A stretch of 64,000 nucleotides of DNA from the NCBI GenBank assembly GCA_964036195.1, contig OZ038456.1, positions 4,402,001-4,466,000 of the forward strand, read 5' to 3'. This DNA comes from Sphaerolaimus hirsutus. Taxonomy: Eukaryota > Nematoda > Chromadorea > Monhysterida > Sphaerolaimidae. Below the pieces are notes generated by a model, which saw only the letters and a program-made list of their open reading frames with translations, made no database searches and was not told the DNA's origin. The position numbers and the translations under genes are program-made. Below, in pieces: positions 1 through 10,786 of the stretch (position 1 is the stretch's first letter; every line of letters begins with the position of its first letter).

Positions 1-1
1 G

Positions 2-142
2 GTGGAAAAATTCAGAGAGCTGTTTGGCAAGCAGCTAGCGCTCAGTGAGGCTGTACAGCACGCACAGCAAACTGAGGCACCAGTTCAGCAATCGCGCCAG
101 GGATTCGGGAATAATCCTCGCGCACAGCAATTCAATAATTGA
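2..142 (+). CDS. 3' part of BEL/Pao gag, in frame with the downstream polyprotein, ended by a TGA
   Basis: The frame of the large polyprotein is open from the first bases of the window up to a TGA at 140-142, and open again from 143 to 202. The stretch is rich in Gln, Asn, Arg and Gly, as expected for the linker between the Gag capsid part and the zinc knuckles. The beginning of gag and the 5' LTR lie left of the window. The TGA is the only stop in more than 7.7 kb of this frame, so it looks like a recent single-base break or a leaky stop; the sequence alone cannot separate these. Confidence 0.75.
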   Translation: MEKFRELFGKQLALSEAVQHAQQTEAPVQQSRQGFGNNPRAQQFNN

Positions 143-202
143 TTCCAAGGCAATGGGAATCGATTCAGAGGGCCAGAGAACCCAAGGACCAGCACAGGGA
201 GC

Positions 203-3200
203 ATGTCTGTGATCCAGAATGGACAGAGTGCACCACAGGCTGAATTCATGAATCCTGGGAGGCCGTGTGTGTTCTGTAATGACACACAGCAATTACACTT
301 TAATGATAAGTGTCCAAAGTTCAAAACTGCCAGAGAAAGGAGAGTGATTTTGTCAAAGGCAGAGCGATGCCTGAGATGCCTGCAGAAAGGGCATTACATG
401 AATCAATGTCAATTTACGAGAAGTTGCTTCTATTGCAAGTCCAATAGGCACCACACTGCTGTGTGCCCAGAGAAATTTGGTGACAATAGCAATGGAAACG
501 CTGGACGGCAAATTCCAGCATTCAAAGCAAATGGTCAACAGAATGGCCAGCAAGCAGCAAACAATGGCAGAAAGTCTGTGCCGACAGCCGGTCGACCAGC
601 ACAGAGCCAACAGAGAAAGGCCACAGTGAATTGTGTCACTGTGGAAGAAGCTGGACCAGAAATGGTAGAGACAGAAACCATATCCAGCACAGTGGTTACA
701 GAACCAAATACAAAGCAACAGAATACGTCAGTGAACCTGTCAGTAAACAGGAACATGTCAATGTTGATGACAGCCAGAACCGTGATTGAGGCTTCAGAAA
801 TGGATACAGAGATGGAGCCTGAACAGCCACCACTACAGATTCAAGCGTTCCTGGACACAGGATCCCAGGGAACATACATGTCAGAGAAAGTGGCCAGGAA
901 ACTCAACTTGAAGAGTACAGGTGAACACCACATCCAGGTGTACACATTCGGAAATGAAAAGCCGCACTATAAAGTAGTACAGCAAGTGGAATTCAGAATG
1001 CGGCTCAGAAATGGCCAGAAAGTGGAAATGGTGGCAGATGTGGTCCCGACGTTGACCACAGAACAAGTCAAAGTGCCTGTGTCAGAACAGGATGAAAAGT
1101 ACCTGCAGAAGTACTTCCCGGATGAGAGTTACTTTGCAGACAGAATTCCCAAGGAAAAGGGGACAGAGTGCAAGTTCAAGCCAGACATTATAGTGGGCTT
1201 GAATTATTTCTGGGACTTGATGTCCAGAAACACCAGCACCACCAGACTTCCGTCAGGATTGTATGTCATTCCATCAGAATTGGGATTGCTGATGGGAGGT
1301 GGGCAGCTGACGAGCAACAGAAATCAATGGACCACGGATGGTGCATATCCGGTGGTGGTCAACACAATTGTGCATCAAATTCAGAGAGAAAAGTGGTACG
1401 AGGAAGCACCGTTGTCAGTTGCTCCTGTACCAAATGTCAAAGACATGGATAGACTGGATACCATTGGCATAATGGATCAGCCAGACCTCGTCGAGGATGA
1501 TGAGGCCATAAAGCAATTCAATGAGAGTGTACAGAGAAACCCAGATGGACGGTACTCTGTAAAGTTCATGTACAAACCAAATTTGCATGAACTCCCAGAT
1601 AACAAAGCAATGGCGTTCAAGAGGTTCAGGTACCTCACCAACAGGCTCAAGAGAGACCCAGAATTACTGGAGAAAATTCAGGCAATCATGAAAGCACAAG
1701 AGGAGCAAGGAGTGATTGAAAAAGTTCAAGAGGATATTATGGATGGCAGAAAGTTCCATATTTTGCCTCATCAACCAGTGATAACGCCAGAGACAACTAC
1801 CACAAAGGTCAGAGAGGTATATGATGCCTCAGCGAAACCGCCAGGCATGCCAAGCTTGAATGAGTGCATGTACCGCGGTCCAGTGATACTACCACAGCTG
1901 GTAGGGATGCTGATGCGATTCCGGTTGCATGGAATCGCCCTGGTCGCAGACATAGAGAAAGCGTTTCTGCAGATTAGTCTGCAGGACAGTGACAGAGATG
2001 TGACAAGATTTCTGTGGTACAAGGATCCCACGAAACCATCCATGGAGGACAACATTCAGATTTACAGATTTGCCAGAGTACCATTTGGTATAATCTGCAG
2101 CCCAGCGCTGCTGGCGCTGACAGTCAGATACCACCTGAATCAAGCTGGCACAGAAAATGCAAAATTGATCGATGAAAATCTGTATGTGGATAATTTGATC
2201 CTCAGTGTGGACACAGAGCAGAAAGCAATCGAATTGTACCAGGAATCCAAAGTGCTGTTCACAGAGGCACAGATGAATCTGAGAGAATGGAACAGCAACA
2301 ATAAGAACTTTACTTGGCAATTGGCAGAGTCAGATGTAGCCAAGGAAATTGTCACAACAGTCCTAGGAATGAAATGGGACATAGAAAGTGACCAGATGTG
2401 GCTGAAAACGCCAAAGACAGTCCAGAAATCACAATTATCAGAAACTGACCAGAAAATCAAACTTCCCACGAAAAGGACAGTTGCGAAGGTGACTGCGGGA
2501 TGTTTTGATCCAATGGGACTCGTCAGTCCTGTCCTACTGCCAGCAAAGAGATTTTTGCAGACGTTATGGCATTCAGGACCAAGTGCCAAAGAGTGGGATA
2601 CTCCCCTGTCTGAGGAACAGACAGCAATTTGGCAGCAATTGGAGACAGAATTGCTCAAAGTTGGACAGATCAAGTTCAACAGAAACTTGAATTATCAGAG
2701 TGGTGCAGATGCACAACTGCACATTTTCGTTGATGCCTCAGCAATGGCATACAGCGCAGTGGCATACATATGCCAGAAAACAGAAAATGACAGCGGCACG
2801 TCAAGCCTGCTGTACTCCAGATTGAGACTCGCTCCAAAGAAACCAGAAGTGACAATTCCACGGCTGGAATTGTTAGCAATGTTGATCGGCAGCAGAATGT
2901 CAAAGTTTATTCACAAAGAGCTCAAGGATGTCAAATTCAGTCAAACAGTTGTATGGTCAGATTCAACCTGTTGTCTGAAGTGGCTGACAACAGCGAAGCC
3001 ACTGGCATGTTTTGTCAAAAACAGATTGGATGAAATCAGGAAAATTCAGAGTGAGACAGAGAACATGCACATCAGACACATCACAGGACTGGAGAACCCA
3101 GCTGACATGGCCACAAGAGGCATGAATATGTCAGAGTTGGAAGGCAGTAACCTGTGGTGGAAAGGGCCAGAATGGCTAATGACTGGAGAGTGGCCAGAGC

Positions 3201-6200
3201 CGAAAGTGGAGCCAGTTACGCCAGAAGTAATGGCAGAAATCAAGAAAGAAGAACTCAAGTTCCCAAAAGCCAGTCCAATTTACCTGGGCGCCACACAGCA
3301 AGTGGTCAGTGACCCAGATGCCAGCAATGTGCAAGCTGACGAAAGCAAGCAAAGCAACCCATTGGGAATTGAGATTCAGAGATTCTCGTCACTGACAAAG
3401 TTACTGGATTCCACAGTATACGTGATGAGATTTGTGCGACAGATGCACAAAAAGCGCAGCAGAAGTGGCAGTCGGAGTGGACTGTCAGAAATCATGGAAA
3501 GTATCTGTGGTACAATGAAACCACAGGGAATTATCAGCATTGAAGAGAGAGAGATTGCGTTGAAATATTGGATCAAAGTGACGCAACAAAATCATTACAA
3601 AAGAGTGGCAGAGATTCTGGCAACAGGCCACAGCAAAGGCAGCCAGGATGGCAAGAAAGCAGCTGCAGACCAGCAGTTGATCAAATGGCTCAATGTGCAA
3701 ATGCATCAGGATGGAATCCTGAAGTGCCACGGCAGAATGGAGCATACAGACCCACAGGAGGTCACAGTGCCACTCATACTGTTGCCAGCAATGGCTACAG
3801 TGACTCAGCTGATCGTCAGAGACCAGCATGAGAAATTGATGCACGCAGGAGTGCAACACACATTGGCAGCGATCAGACAAAAGTACTGGATTACACAGGG
3901 CAGACGGGTGATCTACAATGTGACCAGAACCTGCCCAACCTGTAAGAAATTGGGAGCGAAGCCGTACCAGCTTCCACCAATGCCAGATTTACCAGAAACC
4001 AGAGTTCAGAGAGCCAGACCGTTCCAGTACACGGGTTTGGATTATTTGGGACCAGTTTGGTACAAAGTGGACAAAGATCACAGGAAAATGTGGATCTGTT
4101 TGTTCACATGTATGGTGACACGTGCAGTTCACCTGGAAAGTGTGCTGGACATGACAGCACAGGAATTCCTGAACGCAATCAGGAGATTCATCGCCAGGCG
4201 TGGAAAGCCTGAGGCAGTGATTTCAGACAATGCGACGCAATTCAAATTGACAGAGAAAGTGCTCAGCACAAGCACTGACAAAGCCATTAATATTGGAAAA
4301 GAATGGTCAGAAATGGTCAAAAGTGGAGCAGTACAGACTTACTGCTCACAGCAACAAATCCAATGGAACATGACTACTCCTATGGCACCATGGCAGGGAG
4401 GAGTCTATGAGAGAATGGTGGGCATCACCAAGAAACATTTCAAGGCAGCTGTGGGGCACAGAATGTTAACCCTGCAAGAATTGTTAACACTTCTGCCAGA
4501 AGTCGAGGCAGTAATCAACAGCAGGCCAATCTCTTACATCTATGGTGATGTGAAGAGCCTCAGAGTGCTGACGCCGAAAGACTTCCTGACAGGGGAAGGT
4601 CAGATTGGAGCACCACAGTTTGACACAGACAAAGATGGAGAATTTGTGCCCAGAATGGATAATGCAGCGAAACTGCAGAAATATTGGGAGACAACCCAGC
4701 AAACTTTGGATAAGTTCTGGGACTTATGGCATCAAGAGTACATTCCGAGCTTGAGGGAAAGAACTCAGGTGACGCACAAACATGGCAGATTGACAGCGAC
4801 TCAAGAACCCAAAGTGAATGAAGTTGTGCTAATTTATGAAGAGAACATGCCCAGAGGTGCATGGAGGATGGGTCGCATCGAGCAGTTAGAGCCCAGCAAA
4901 GATGGACAGATTCGCTCAGCAAAAGTCAGAACTGCCAACAGAAATGTGGTCAGCAGGCCACTCAATCAATTGTATCCGCTGGAAATCAATTCAAAGACAA
5001 TGGATATCCCAGAGACAGCAGTGACAGTCAAAGTGGATTTATTGGACCCAGCAATTGTCCAGAAATATGTCAGAAATCAGAGCTCGAACAAAGACTCTGT
5101 ACCAAACCCTGCTCAGAGGAACTCAGCATCGGATAGAGTCCTGAGGAGTGCAACAGGGAAAGCCACAGCAACCACCAGCAGTCTGGTGATTGGAATGCTG
5201 TGTATGGTGTTGATGCTGACAGGCATGTCAGAGTCAGCAACGCTGAGAGAAGCCGGCAAAGCTTACAGCGAAGTATTTTCCAGAACATACGTTCTAGAAA
5301 CCTCGACAGTAAGGCCACTATCATTGGCAGCGCATCATGGATTGCCGCCTTTGCCTTCAGAATGGCCGCCAAAGTCTGTCAGAGAGATGCAGACTTATGA
5401 GAGATTCAAAGACGCAATCAAGGATCATCCTGTGGAACAGGTGATCAGTTCACAAAGCCAGAAGTACCAAATTTGTACCAGTGGAAGGCATGGACATGCA
5501 CTTACAGTTCCTGAAGAAGTGCAGTGCCATATCCCACCAAGGAATTTTGTCAAGGCAATGAAAGTTACACTTTACGCACAGAGACAGATTCCACAGAAAG
5601 AAAAAGCATACAGATGCTACATCAGAATCAAAGAAATCATCACACACACCAGTTTCTGGGGAGCGAAAGGCATTACAGGCAATTTTGAGAAATACCAGCA
5701 AGTTGGCGTGGTAGCCTGTAACTATGCAAGAATTCACAAGATGTTCAGAGGAACACCTTTAGTGGAAATGGAGCCCAGAGTGTGGACAACCAATCAAACC
5801 TTGAATGTGGAATATTCATGGTGTTGTCATGACAAAGAAAATGTCGTCAGTAACTTCTACATGGAAGAAGGAACCGTGGCTTCACTCGATGGAAAGACTG
5901 TAATCAGCGACTTGCAAGATTTCAGCCAGTGCAGAGCCATGATGGGACATTGCAGAGACCACAACTATGGAATCACAGTGTGGGATACGGAGAATTTCAA
6001 GCATCAATGTGCATATGAAAGAATTGGCAGATTCAAATCAGAGATATCTGGCCAGACAATTATTGTATCAAAATTGCAAGCAGCATACTCCCACAGCAAC
6101 AAGACAAAGAGGCCAATTGGTTCAGAATGTGTTCCGGGAGACACATACTACACCGATCAAGGAGGGGTATTCATCCAGTTTGACAGAAGAGAAGATGTGC

Positions 6201-7720
6201 CTGTAGAATGGGCAATGCCAGGAAAGATAGTGGAGGCAAGAGAGTCGACAATCAGTGGAACATTGTATGCCAGATTGGACGACAGAAACTCCAAGTTTCA
6301 GTTCCTGCAACATGTAGTCAGAGAGATGACTCAGGCACAATTTGCGATTGTATGGCATCAATTATGTCAACTTCGCAAGAACCAGCTGGACATGTTGACT
6401 CAGCTTTTCCGCATCGATCCAACACTGGGGATTCGAGCCATGCTGGGAAGACAGGATGTTCATGCAGAATGGGCTGGAGAAGCAATTATGTTTTGGGAAT
6501 GCAAGGAAGTGCAGCCATACATAATTTATCAAACAGGAAAAGTGGGAGAGACATGCTACAAATACACACCAATGAGATTGGACAAAGACGGGCCCTTGTG
6601 GTTCAAGAGCCCAGGCAGCAGAGACTTGGTGGAGAAATCACCAGAAGAGGACTGCAGCCACACTACACCGCACCTGTACAGAAATGAACATGGACAGTGG
6701 AAGTCCGCACATGGAATGGTGCATGTCACAGAGACTCCAATTGAAATGACATGGAAAGGACAATGGCAGGCCTTCACGTTTGATGCGCCTCACCTGTTCA
6801 CCAACATTGTCAACAGAGCGACTAATTTCATGGATGTCAGAGGCCAGATTCAGAGACTACAGAATTTGGAGCATGTGCAGAACCAGTTGATCGATTACAC
6901 GGCAGATATGTCATTGGATCCCAGAGTGATCAGAAATTCAATAGAAGGCATTGGAGCTGGAATTGGACAAACAGCAGCAGGAATCGGCAAAGCATATGGT
7001 CATTATATATCTGGAGTATCAAAAGGGTACACCAACTTTATGGGAGGAATGCTGAAAGGACCCTTTCAAGTGATCATCAACACAATCGCAATGCTGCTGG
7101 GGATCACAATCCTGATAGCCGGAATTGTAGCTGCAGGATACCTGTGGTACAATTGGAGAATTGCCACAGGGAAACCAGTGATTCCACCATGCGTATACAC
7201 ATGCATATGGAAATGCATAGTGTGTCCATTCAAGTGCATATGGCTATGCTTCAGAGCCATCAGATACACTATCAAGAAGTCAACTCAGAAAGAGACCAAT
7301 TACCCACAGAGGAAAGTACGCAAAACAGAGTTGAGACCAGCAATCAAGAGAAGAGCCAGATCCAATTCAACACAGTCCGTCAGATTTGCCAGGAGAGCAG
7401 AAACAGAGGACAGAATGGCAAAGTCACTATCAGCATACGTTCAACCAGATGAAAGTTCAGCTGATGAAGGACAAGTCAGAGCCAGGAACAGAGACAGTGT
7501 TCACATGCCCGATATCCGCAAATTCACCTCACGCGAACGCGCAGGAAGCGACACGGGCAACTACCTGCTTCATCATCAGGCTAGGTCGGCGTTGGCATCA
7601 CCAACAACCGGACCTGCAACTTCACGCACACCCACGACTTCGCGCACGACCACGTTCACCACCGAGGCGACTGTGGAAACGCCACTCATCACTTTGGCGC
7701 CCACCACCACCAGCATGTGA
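203..7720 (+). CDS. BEL/Pao retroelement polyprotein: zinc knuckles, protease, RT, RNase H, integrase, envelope-like
   Basis: One 2505-codon frame. Three CCHC zinc knuckles lie at residues 22-37, 56-69 and 75-88 (first spacing CX2CX6HX4C, then CX2CX4HX4C twice). An aspartic protease motif DTGS is at 218-221. The reverse transcriptase has its first catalytic Asp at 583 and the box YVDN at 661-664, the BEL/Pao form of YxDD. The RNase H has Asp844, Glu889 and Asp920. The integrase has a zinc-binding N-terminus and a DDE triad at Asp1280, Asp1342 and Glu1403, followed by the BEL/Pao-type C-terminal domain (DUF5641-like, about 1490-1595). An envelope-like part follows without any stop (separate entry). 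Protease-RT-RNase H-integrase order and the YVDN box place it in BEL/Pao. The ATG at 203 is only the first Met after the TGA at 140; the native frame starts upstream of the window. All catalytic residues I could check are present, so this is a young copy. Confidence 0.93.
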   Translation: MSVIQNGQSAPQAEFMNPGRPCVFCNDTQQLHFNDKCPKFKTARERRVILSKAERCLRCLQKGHYMNQCQFTRSCFYCKSNRHHTAVCPEKFGDNSNGNAGRQIPAFKANGQQNGQQAANNGRKSVPTAGRPAQSQQRKATVNCVTVEEAGPEMVETETISSTVVTEPNTKQQNTSVNLSVNRNMSMLMTARTVIEASEMDTEMEPEQPPLQIQAFLDTGSQGTYMSEKVARKLNLKSTGEHHIQVYTFGNEKPHYKVVQQVEFRMRLRNGQKVEMVADVVPTLTTEQVKVPVSEQDEKYLQKYFPDESYFADRIPKEKGTECKFKPDIIVGLNYFWDLMSRNTSTTRLPSGLYVIPSELGLLMGGGQLTSNRNQWTTDGAYPVVVNTIVHQIQREKWYEEAPLSVAPVPNVKDMDRLDTIGIMDQPDLVEDDEAIKQFNESVQRNPDGRYSVKFMYKPNLHELPDNKAMAFKRFRYLTNRLKRDPELLEKIQAIMKAQEEQGVIEKVQEDIMDGRKFHILPHQPVITPETTTTKVREVYDASAKPPGMPSLNECMYRGPVILPQLVGMLMRFRLHGIALVADIEKAFLQISLQDSDRDVTRFLWYKDPTKPSMEDNIQIYRFARVPFGIICSPALLALTVRYHLNQAGTENAKLIDENLYVDNLILSVDTEQKAIELYQESKVLFTEAQMNLREWNSNNKNFTWQLAESDVAKEIVTTVLGMKWDIESDQMWLKTPKTVQKSQLSETDQKIKLPTKRTVAKVTAGCFDPMGLVSPVLLPAKRFLQTLWHSGPSAKEWDTPLSEEQTAIWQQLETELLKVGQIKFNRNLNYQSGADAQLHIFVDASAMAYSAVAYICQKTENDSGTSSLLYSRLRLAPKKPEVTIPRLELLAMLIGSRMSKFIHKELKDVKFSQTVVWSDSTCCLKWLTTAKPLACFVKNRLDEIRKIQSETENMHIRHITGLENPADMATRGMNMSELEGSNLWWKGPEWLMTGEWPEPKVEPVTPEVMAEIKKEELKFPKASPIYLGATQQVVSDPDASNVQADESKQSNPLGIEIQRFSSLTKLLDSTVYVMRFVRQMHKKRSRSGSRSGLSEIMESICGTMKPQGIISIEEREIALKYWIKVTQQNHYKRVAEILATGHSKGSQDGKKAAADQQLIKWLNVQMHQDGILKCHGRMEHTDPQEVTVPLILLPAMATVTQLIVRDQHEKLMHAGVQHTLAAIRQKYWITQGRRVIYNVTRTCPTCKKLGAKPYQLPPMPDLPETRVQRARPFQYTGLDYLGPVWYKVDKDHRKMWICLFTCMVTRAVHLESVLDMTAQEFLNAIRRFIARRGKPEAVISDNATQFKLTEKVLSTSTDKAINIGKEWSEMVKSGAVQTYCSQQQIQWNMTTPMAPWQGGVYERMVGITKKHFKAAVGHRMLTLQELLTLLPEVEAVINSRPISYIYGDVKSLRVLTPKDFLTGEGQIGAPQFDTDKDGEFVPRMDNAAKLQKYWETTQQTLDKFWDLWHQEYIPSLRERTQVTHKHGRLTATQEPKVNEVVLIYEENMPRGAWRMGRIEQLEPSKDGQIRSAKVRTANRNVVSRPLNQLYPLEINSKTMDIPETAVTVKVDLLDPAIVQKYVRNQSSNKDSVPNPAQRNSASDRVLRSATGKATATTSSLVIGMLCMVLMLTGMSESATLREAGKAYSEVFSRTYVLETSTVRPLSLAAHHGLPPLPSEWPPKSVREMQTYERFKDAIKDHPVEQVISSQSQKYQICTSGRHGHALTVPEEVQCHIPPRNFVKAMKVTLYAQRQIPQKEKAYRCYIRIKEIITHTSFWGAKGITGNFEKYQQVGVVACNYARIHKMFRGTPLVEMEPRVWTTNQTLNVEYSWCCHDKENVVSNFYMEEGTVASLDGKTVISDLQDFSQCRAMMGHCRDHNYGITVWDTENFKHQCAYERIGRFKSEISGQTIIVSKLQAAYSHSNKTKRPIGSECVPGDTYYTDQGGVFIQFDRREDVPVEWAMPGKIVEARESTISGTLYARLDDRNSKFQFLQHVVREMTQAQFAIVWHQLCQLRKNQLDMLTQLFRIDPTLGIRAMLGRQDVHAEWAGEAIMFWECKEVQPYIIYQTGKVGETCYKYTPMRLDKDGPLWFKSPGSRDLVEKSPEEDCSHTTPHLYRNEHGQWKSAHGMVHVTETPIEMTWKGQWQAFTFDAPHLFTNIVNRATNFMDVRGQIQRLQNLEHVQNQLIDYTADMSLDPRVIRNSIEGIGAGIGQTAAGIGKAYGHYISGVSKGYTNFMGGMLKGPFQVIINTIAMLLGITILIAGIVAAGYLWYNWRIATGKPVIPPCVYTCIWKCIVCPFKCIWLCFRAIRYTIKKSTQKETNYPQRKVRKTELRPAIKRRARSNSTQSVRFARRAETEDRMAKSLSAYVQPDESSADEGQVRARNRDSVHMPDIRKFTSRERAGSDTGNYLLHHQARSALASPTTGPATSRTPTTSRTTTFTTEATVETPLITLAPTTTSM
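5165..7720 (+). other. Envelope-like module fused to pol of the BEL/Pao element
   Basis: After the integrase the same frame runs into a hydrophobic segment at residues 1659-1676 (possible internal signal peptide). A Cys-rich ectodomain follows with potential N-glycosylation sites, then a Gly-rich stretch at 2247-2287, a strong membrane anchor at 2290-2318 and a cytoplasmic tail of about 190 residues with basic, Ser-rich and Thr-rich parts. This order is that of a type I viral fusion or attachment glycoprotein. The second BEL/Pao element (24969-29520) has a shortened relative with the same start, Gly-rich stretch and anchor. BEL/Pao elements are known to have captured glycoproteins from several virus groups; I cannot tell which group from the sequence. 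Confidence 0.7.
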
Positions 7721-7807
7721 CGTTGCTGCAACAACGGGGTGCAGCAACTCTTCCGCCCGGAGTGTGCTGACCGTAGCAAAATGGATGGATAAAGAAATAC
7801 AGAGAAT

Positions 7808-9053
7808 TGATAATTAGGCTCATATTTGCACATTTACTTATTTGCACTAATTTACAATTTATGCACTATATTAATTTACCACGCAAATTGTATTTCCTGC
7901 ACTATATTATTTACCCATGGAGAATATTCGATTAGGAAAGTGTTCTATAAGTTATTGATAGGTTTATGTGGAATGTTTAGGTTAAAAGGTCAAATATGTT
8001 ATTATTAGGTGTATTAATATAAAATTAGGCTCATTCAACTCGCCGTAATTTTCTGATCATGATTATACATACATTTGCATAGTTTACTTGCAGTTTACAA
8101 AAGTCAAATCTTGTAAATATTTACGTGCTGCGTAATTATCTAGGCCAGCGTCCTAATAGAGAAATGGTGCCCTGCGTACAACTAGCATTTACTTTACAAA
8201 GCCCTTCGCATAGGTATAATTGTTTAACCCTGTCCACAACTTATATTTATATTTACTTAATAATTATAATACTTTGCTCAAGCTGAATATATTATAGACC
8301 CTGCTCAATTAATATACCCATTTACCTCGAATAAGTCCCAATTTGCCAATTATGAAATATACGTTTCCAGGAAGTGATTATTATTATATCGAATATACCC
8401 TGCTCTATTTATGTCATTAGGAACATTTACACTACTATTTACAATTTCAAACCCTATTTTATTAGTTCCAATGTGCGTCAATGTTTTCTGACAAATTGGA
8501 ACAAATTAGTAAATCGGCCGAGTTTGCCGACTTCGCGCCTCTCAAGATTAATAGTTTTCTATTAACCCAATTTGTACCTGGTATTTCTTTACCATAAGTA
8601 TTTGAATGTATGCACGCATAGAATAAGCCAACTGTTTCTATCAAATGTGTCTTATTGCTATATTAGTGGTTTATTTGTGCATTTGTATTAGGAAATTACT
8701 GTAACTGTTTTTCTATACATGATTTCCGTGTCTTAGCTACTTTGGAAGTTTTTATTTCAGTCTGCGGACCCCAAGCTACTGAACGAAAATAAGCTAGCGA
8801 TAGAAACTTCGACTAGGAAGCTCGCTAGGCTTTGCGCTTTTGTAACACGCTGTATCTGATCGAAATAAAGTACCTGAAACAATTCGAACCCCCTTTTCAA
8901 CACACAACTACGAAATAAACTCAACTTGGCTGTCGACAAGTGGACGTTCGGCTACAACGGGAAATCAACCACTCTAAAGGCCGTTTCTCACTACGGTCTT
9001 GGAGCTGCTGGATTCGGTGGTAGAAGACGCTGACTTCGGTGGCTTCATCACAA
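7808..9053 (+). repeat. Candidate 3' LTR of the first BEL/Pao element
   Basis: The polyprotein ends at 7720. A purine-rich stretch (about 7790-7806) then precedes TGATAATTAGGCTCAT at 7808, which resembles the start of the LTR of the other BEL/Pao element (TGTGAAAATTTAGGCAT, complement of 29520 downward). A polyadenylation signal AATAAA occurs on the plus strand near 8865 and another near 8913. The end TCATCACA at 9053 fits a CA terminus; past it a different repeat begins. The 5' LTR is outside the window, so the limits cannot be proven by comparison. The part 8586-9053 recurs inverted at 33868-34310. Confidence 0.5.
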
Positions 9054-9427
9054 GGGGAGTTATTTTTTTCATCAGACGTTTTGGAGGGGGAGTTATTCAA
9101 GGGTGGAGTTATTATTTCCTCAGGAAACTTGGACTTTAATCATTGTATGGATGCAGTATGTAAACTTGTTTAATTCAGGTATTTCACTGTCCAATAACAA
9201 CAAAACAATGTGTATACACTGCATACACATTATGTATCTGCTGTCACTGTCATAGGCTACTATTCTTTTATAGTTTTGCATTGTATCCTTTTCATCATAG
9301 GGAGGAGTTTTTGACAGGGGGGAGTTATTCAAGGGGGAGTTATTTTCTCCTCACCCCGCCAGCAGGCAGGGGGGACTTATTCAAGGGGGAGTGATTTGAG
9401 GGGGGTCTTATTTGAGGATTTGCGGTA
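9054..9427. repeat. Family A TA-duplicating element, right end only
   Basis: G-rich blocks of the type GGGGAGTTATTC alternate with AT-rich sequence, and the right end reads ATTTGCGGTA, a diverged form of the CCGTA terminus. The left terminus is missing where it meets the LTR end at 9053. Confidence 0.55.
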
Positions 9428-9568
9428 CCTATATATGTTGACCCAGGAACATATATGGGAGCTTTAAAAAAAAACGTTTTATTTAAATAACAATAACATT
9501 TTAGTTAAAAAACAACGTTTTTTAAAGAAAAAACATGGCGTAACAAAAAACGTTTTTTTCCAACCCTA
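9428..9568. repeat. Family B (hAT-like) element, right part
   Basis: Shares the ATATATGTTGACCC core, the run of AAACG/CGTTT blocks and the CCAACCCTA terminus (ending at 9568) with the full copies at 16514-18239 and 20694-21331. Its left part is absent. Confidence 0.6.
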
Positions 9569-10029
9569 GTCTGAGCTGTAATAAAGACATAAAACGTTGA
9601 GTTGCAAGTTCAATTAAGTTTTGAATAAAAAAATTTCCAAAAAAAATCGAAAACTATTTAAAAAATTCGAGAACTACCCAAATTTTTTTCGAAAACTGGC
9701 AAAAAAATTCGAAAACTACCTAAATTTAAAATGAAATATTTGGCAGATAGTCCACCTTTGAGACCACGCACAATCTAGATAATGGATCGCAAATCCCATC
9801 TGTGCATCAATACGTTGTAGGACAGATACAGTTTCCAAGCTAGACAATTGAAAAACCACGAACTTGGACTAGTGCCAAGGGACGCCAACTAGTTGGCACT
9901 CTGCCAAAGACTCCAAGCGCCGTTCTAGCAAGCCACTAGCAACGGGAGACAAGCGCGAAAGAGGAAAACTAACTCGAAGCCATATCAGCCATGGCGAGGA
10001 CAAGCAGCGCAGCGCGCACAGCACGGCAA

Positions 10030-10071
10030 GCAGCCGGGGTTGCAGCAGCCGGGGTTGCAGCAGCCGGGGTT
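10030..10071. repeat. Short tandem repeat, 15-bp unit x about 3
   Basis: The unit GCAGCAGCCGGGGTT is repeated almost perfectly; the first copy is slightly shortened. Confidence 0.85.
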
Positions 10072-10187
10072 AATTTTAGAAGCTAAGAAAAACTACGCCG
10101 ATTCAAGAAGCCGAGCCACCGGGGCGGAGCCTGCATGGTTGGGCTCGGCCGCTGATTCGTTAGTTTGAATCATCCGCCAAGCGCCCA

Positions 10188-10221
10188 GCCAATCAGGCTT
10201 GTTGCCGGTTGCTATGGCGAC
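10188..10221. promoter_or_regulatory. CCAAT box next to an RFX-type X-box
   Basis: AGCCAATCAG at 10188-10197 is followed 11 bases later by GTTGCTATGGCGAC at 10208-10221, a near-palindrome that fits the X-box consensus bound by RFX factors. A GC box (GGGGCGGAGC) lies about 70 bases upstream, at 10122. Together this looks like a TATA-less promoter of the kind seen at cilium genes. No open frame starting nearby could be tied to it. Confidence 0.4.
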
Positions 10222-10786
10222 TAGTAATCACCACAACGTTCATGTGCAGCACCTTGCTGTACATTGAGCGTTTTGTCTGCCAAAGATAGTTCAGCAACCT
10301 ATTATCAAGATTCTCAAACCTGTATCTGTTTCAATAGCTTTTTAGAAAGCTGACTGTACTAACCCTCCACCCGCCATATCTTTTCAACTCTTTAGCGCCC
10401 GATGCACGCGGCATAATTGTTCGAGCAGCCAAAGGATGTTGATCCGAGCTTGCAGCGGTCATTTCAAAAATTTGAAAACTAAATTCAAAAATTCGAAAAC
10501 TGTTTTAGGAAAAAATTCGAAAATTTGAAAAGTCATTTCAGAAAAAAATACTTAAAAATTTAAATACTTTTTTTTCTGGAGGGTTTGCCATCGTTACTGA
10601 TTGTATTTACACTCACGTCTCAAATAAAATTTATCTTCCTTCACTGATTATTGAAAACGCCAAAAATACTGCATCCATTTATTTTCCAAACAATCACCGT
10701 CCAGAACGAAGCAATGCAAATCGGGAACAATGAACTTGAAACTCCGCCCACCGCCCCACCAACCAAGAGAACTAGGTAAATAGTAT

